Shown: in pieces, positions 18,446-18,775 of the stretch
Layout of the letters: each line of letters opens with the position of its first letter
Numbering within the stretch: the first letter of the stretch is position 1
Source: Globomyces pollinis-pini
Taxonomy: Eukaryota > Chytridiomycota > Chytridiomycetes > Rhizophydiales > Globomycetaceae
Length of the DNA stretch: 18,775 nucleotides
NCBI GenBank assembly: GCA_025399215.1
Contig: MU621223.1
Coordinates: 1-18,775, forward strand
Reading direction: 5' to 3'
Made by a program: the position numbers and the translations under genes
Notes under the pieces: generated by a model
The model's database searches: none
Seen by the model: only the letters and a program-made list of their open reading frames with translations
Told to the model about the DNA's origin: nothing

Positions 18446-18775
18446 TCGTTGTTTAGAAATATACCACGAATACAGTATTCTTCCGAAAAGACGATAATAA
18501 TACATATTGTGGAATATATAACGGGATAGTTGATAATTTAATTTGAAACTAACATTGTGTTTGTAAAAAAAGGAACAATTTAGTTCAATGAGAAAGAGAT
18601 GAATATTTTCATACCTGTTGAAATAAGAGTTCCATATCATTAAACTACTTCCATTTTCCACTTTACTTTGATATAAAACTTTTCCTGATTAGTCAACAAT
18701 TGACCACCGAAAACCCAGCCATCCGTGTGACATCAGTTCAAATAAAAGCGTGTCAACTTGAAATCAACAAATATT
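18446..18775. other. Right-edge region, no gene supported
   Basis: A - frame with an ATG at 18661 reads MENGSSLMIWNSYFNR and then a good donor (CAGGTATGA), but no acceptor at the window's usual intron length follows. AT-rich, probably intergenic or the 5' part of a gene that cannot be judged here. Confidence 0.35.

Noticed and set aside
18440..18661. 73-aa - ORF at the right edge
   Set aside because: It extends into the noncoding duplication, has unconvincing composition after the first 16 residues and no matching splice acceptor.

Overview
The window is eukaryotic nuclear DNA: AT-rich, gene-dense, with genes on both strands. Most genes are broken by introns of only about 24-36 nt, starting GTAANN/GTATNN, ending TAG/CAG (twice AAG) and often carrying a yeast-like CTAAC/CTAAT branch site. 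I rebuilt the gene models by joining frames across these introns. Fungal-type transporters, C2H2 fingers and branch sites suggest a fungus or close relative. A full-length KIF6-type kinesin-9, a family tied to motile cilia, suggests an early-diverging zoosporic lineage (chytrid, Rozella/Cryptomycota, aphelid or similar). The exact taxon cannot be fixed from this sequence.

Layout. 1-2185 is a gene-poor, repeat-rich patch: two diverged direct repeats about 1.8 kb apart, a strong 54-bp-arm foldback, an inverted pair of coding-like fragments and short unrecognised ORFs. 2186-4140 (-) is WDR70, 8 exons, 583 aa. 4332-4736 (-) is an unrecognised 134-aa ORF. 5119-7963 (+) is a KIF6-like kinesin, 11 exons, about 850 aa. 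8168-8966 (-) encodes a secreted, probably GPI-anchored protein of unknown family. 9099-10245 (+) is a YqaJ-type nuclease with an intact active site and an atypical 80-nt intron. 10381-12532 (-) is a CKAP2-like mitotic microtubule protein, 6 exons, about 670 aa. 12826-13242 (-) is a small secreted protein with three copies of a CFPxSDxR...C repeat. 13610-14804 (+) is a monocarboxylate-transporter-like MFS gene broken by an internal deletion and frameshift. 15132-15599 (+) is a C2H2 zinc-finger gene. 15776-17216 (-) is an intact MFS paralogue (452 aa). 17217-18775 has no convincing gene but holds a diverged direct duplication of about 0.5 kb.

The genes do not form one pathway. Two act on microtubules (KIF6, CKAP2-like), one is nuclear (WDR70), two are secreted or surface proteins, and the two MFS genes are paralogues facing each other around the zinc-finger gene. 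The most noteworthy points are the ultrashort introns, the CKAP2-like gene, the secreted cysteine-repeat protein, the foldback/duplication patch at the left edge and the noncoding duplication at the right edge.
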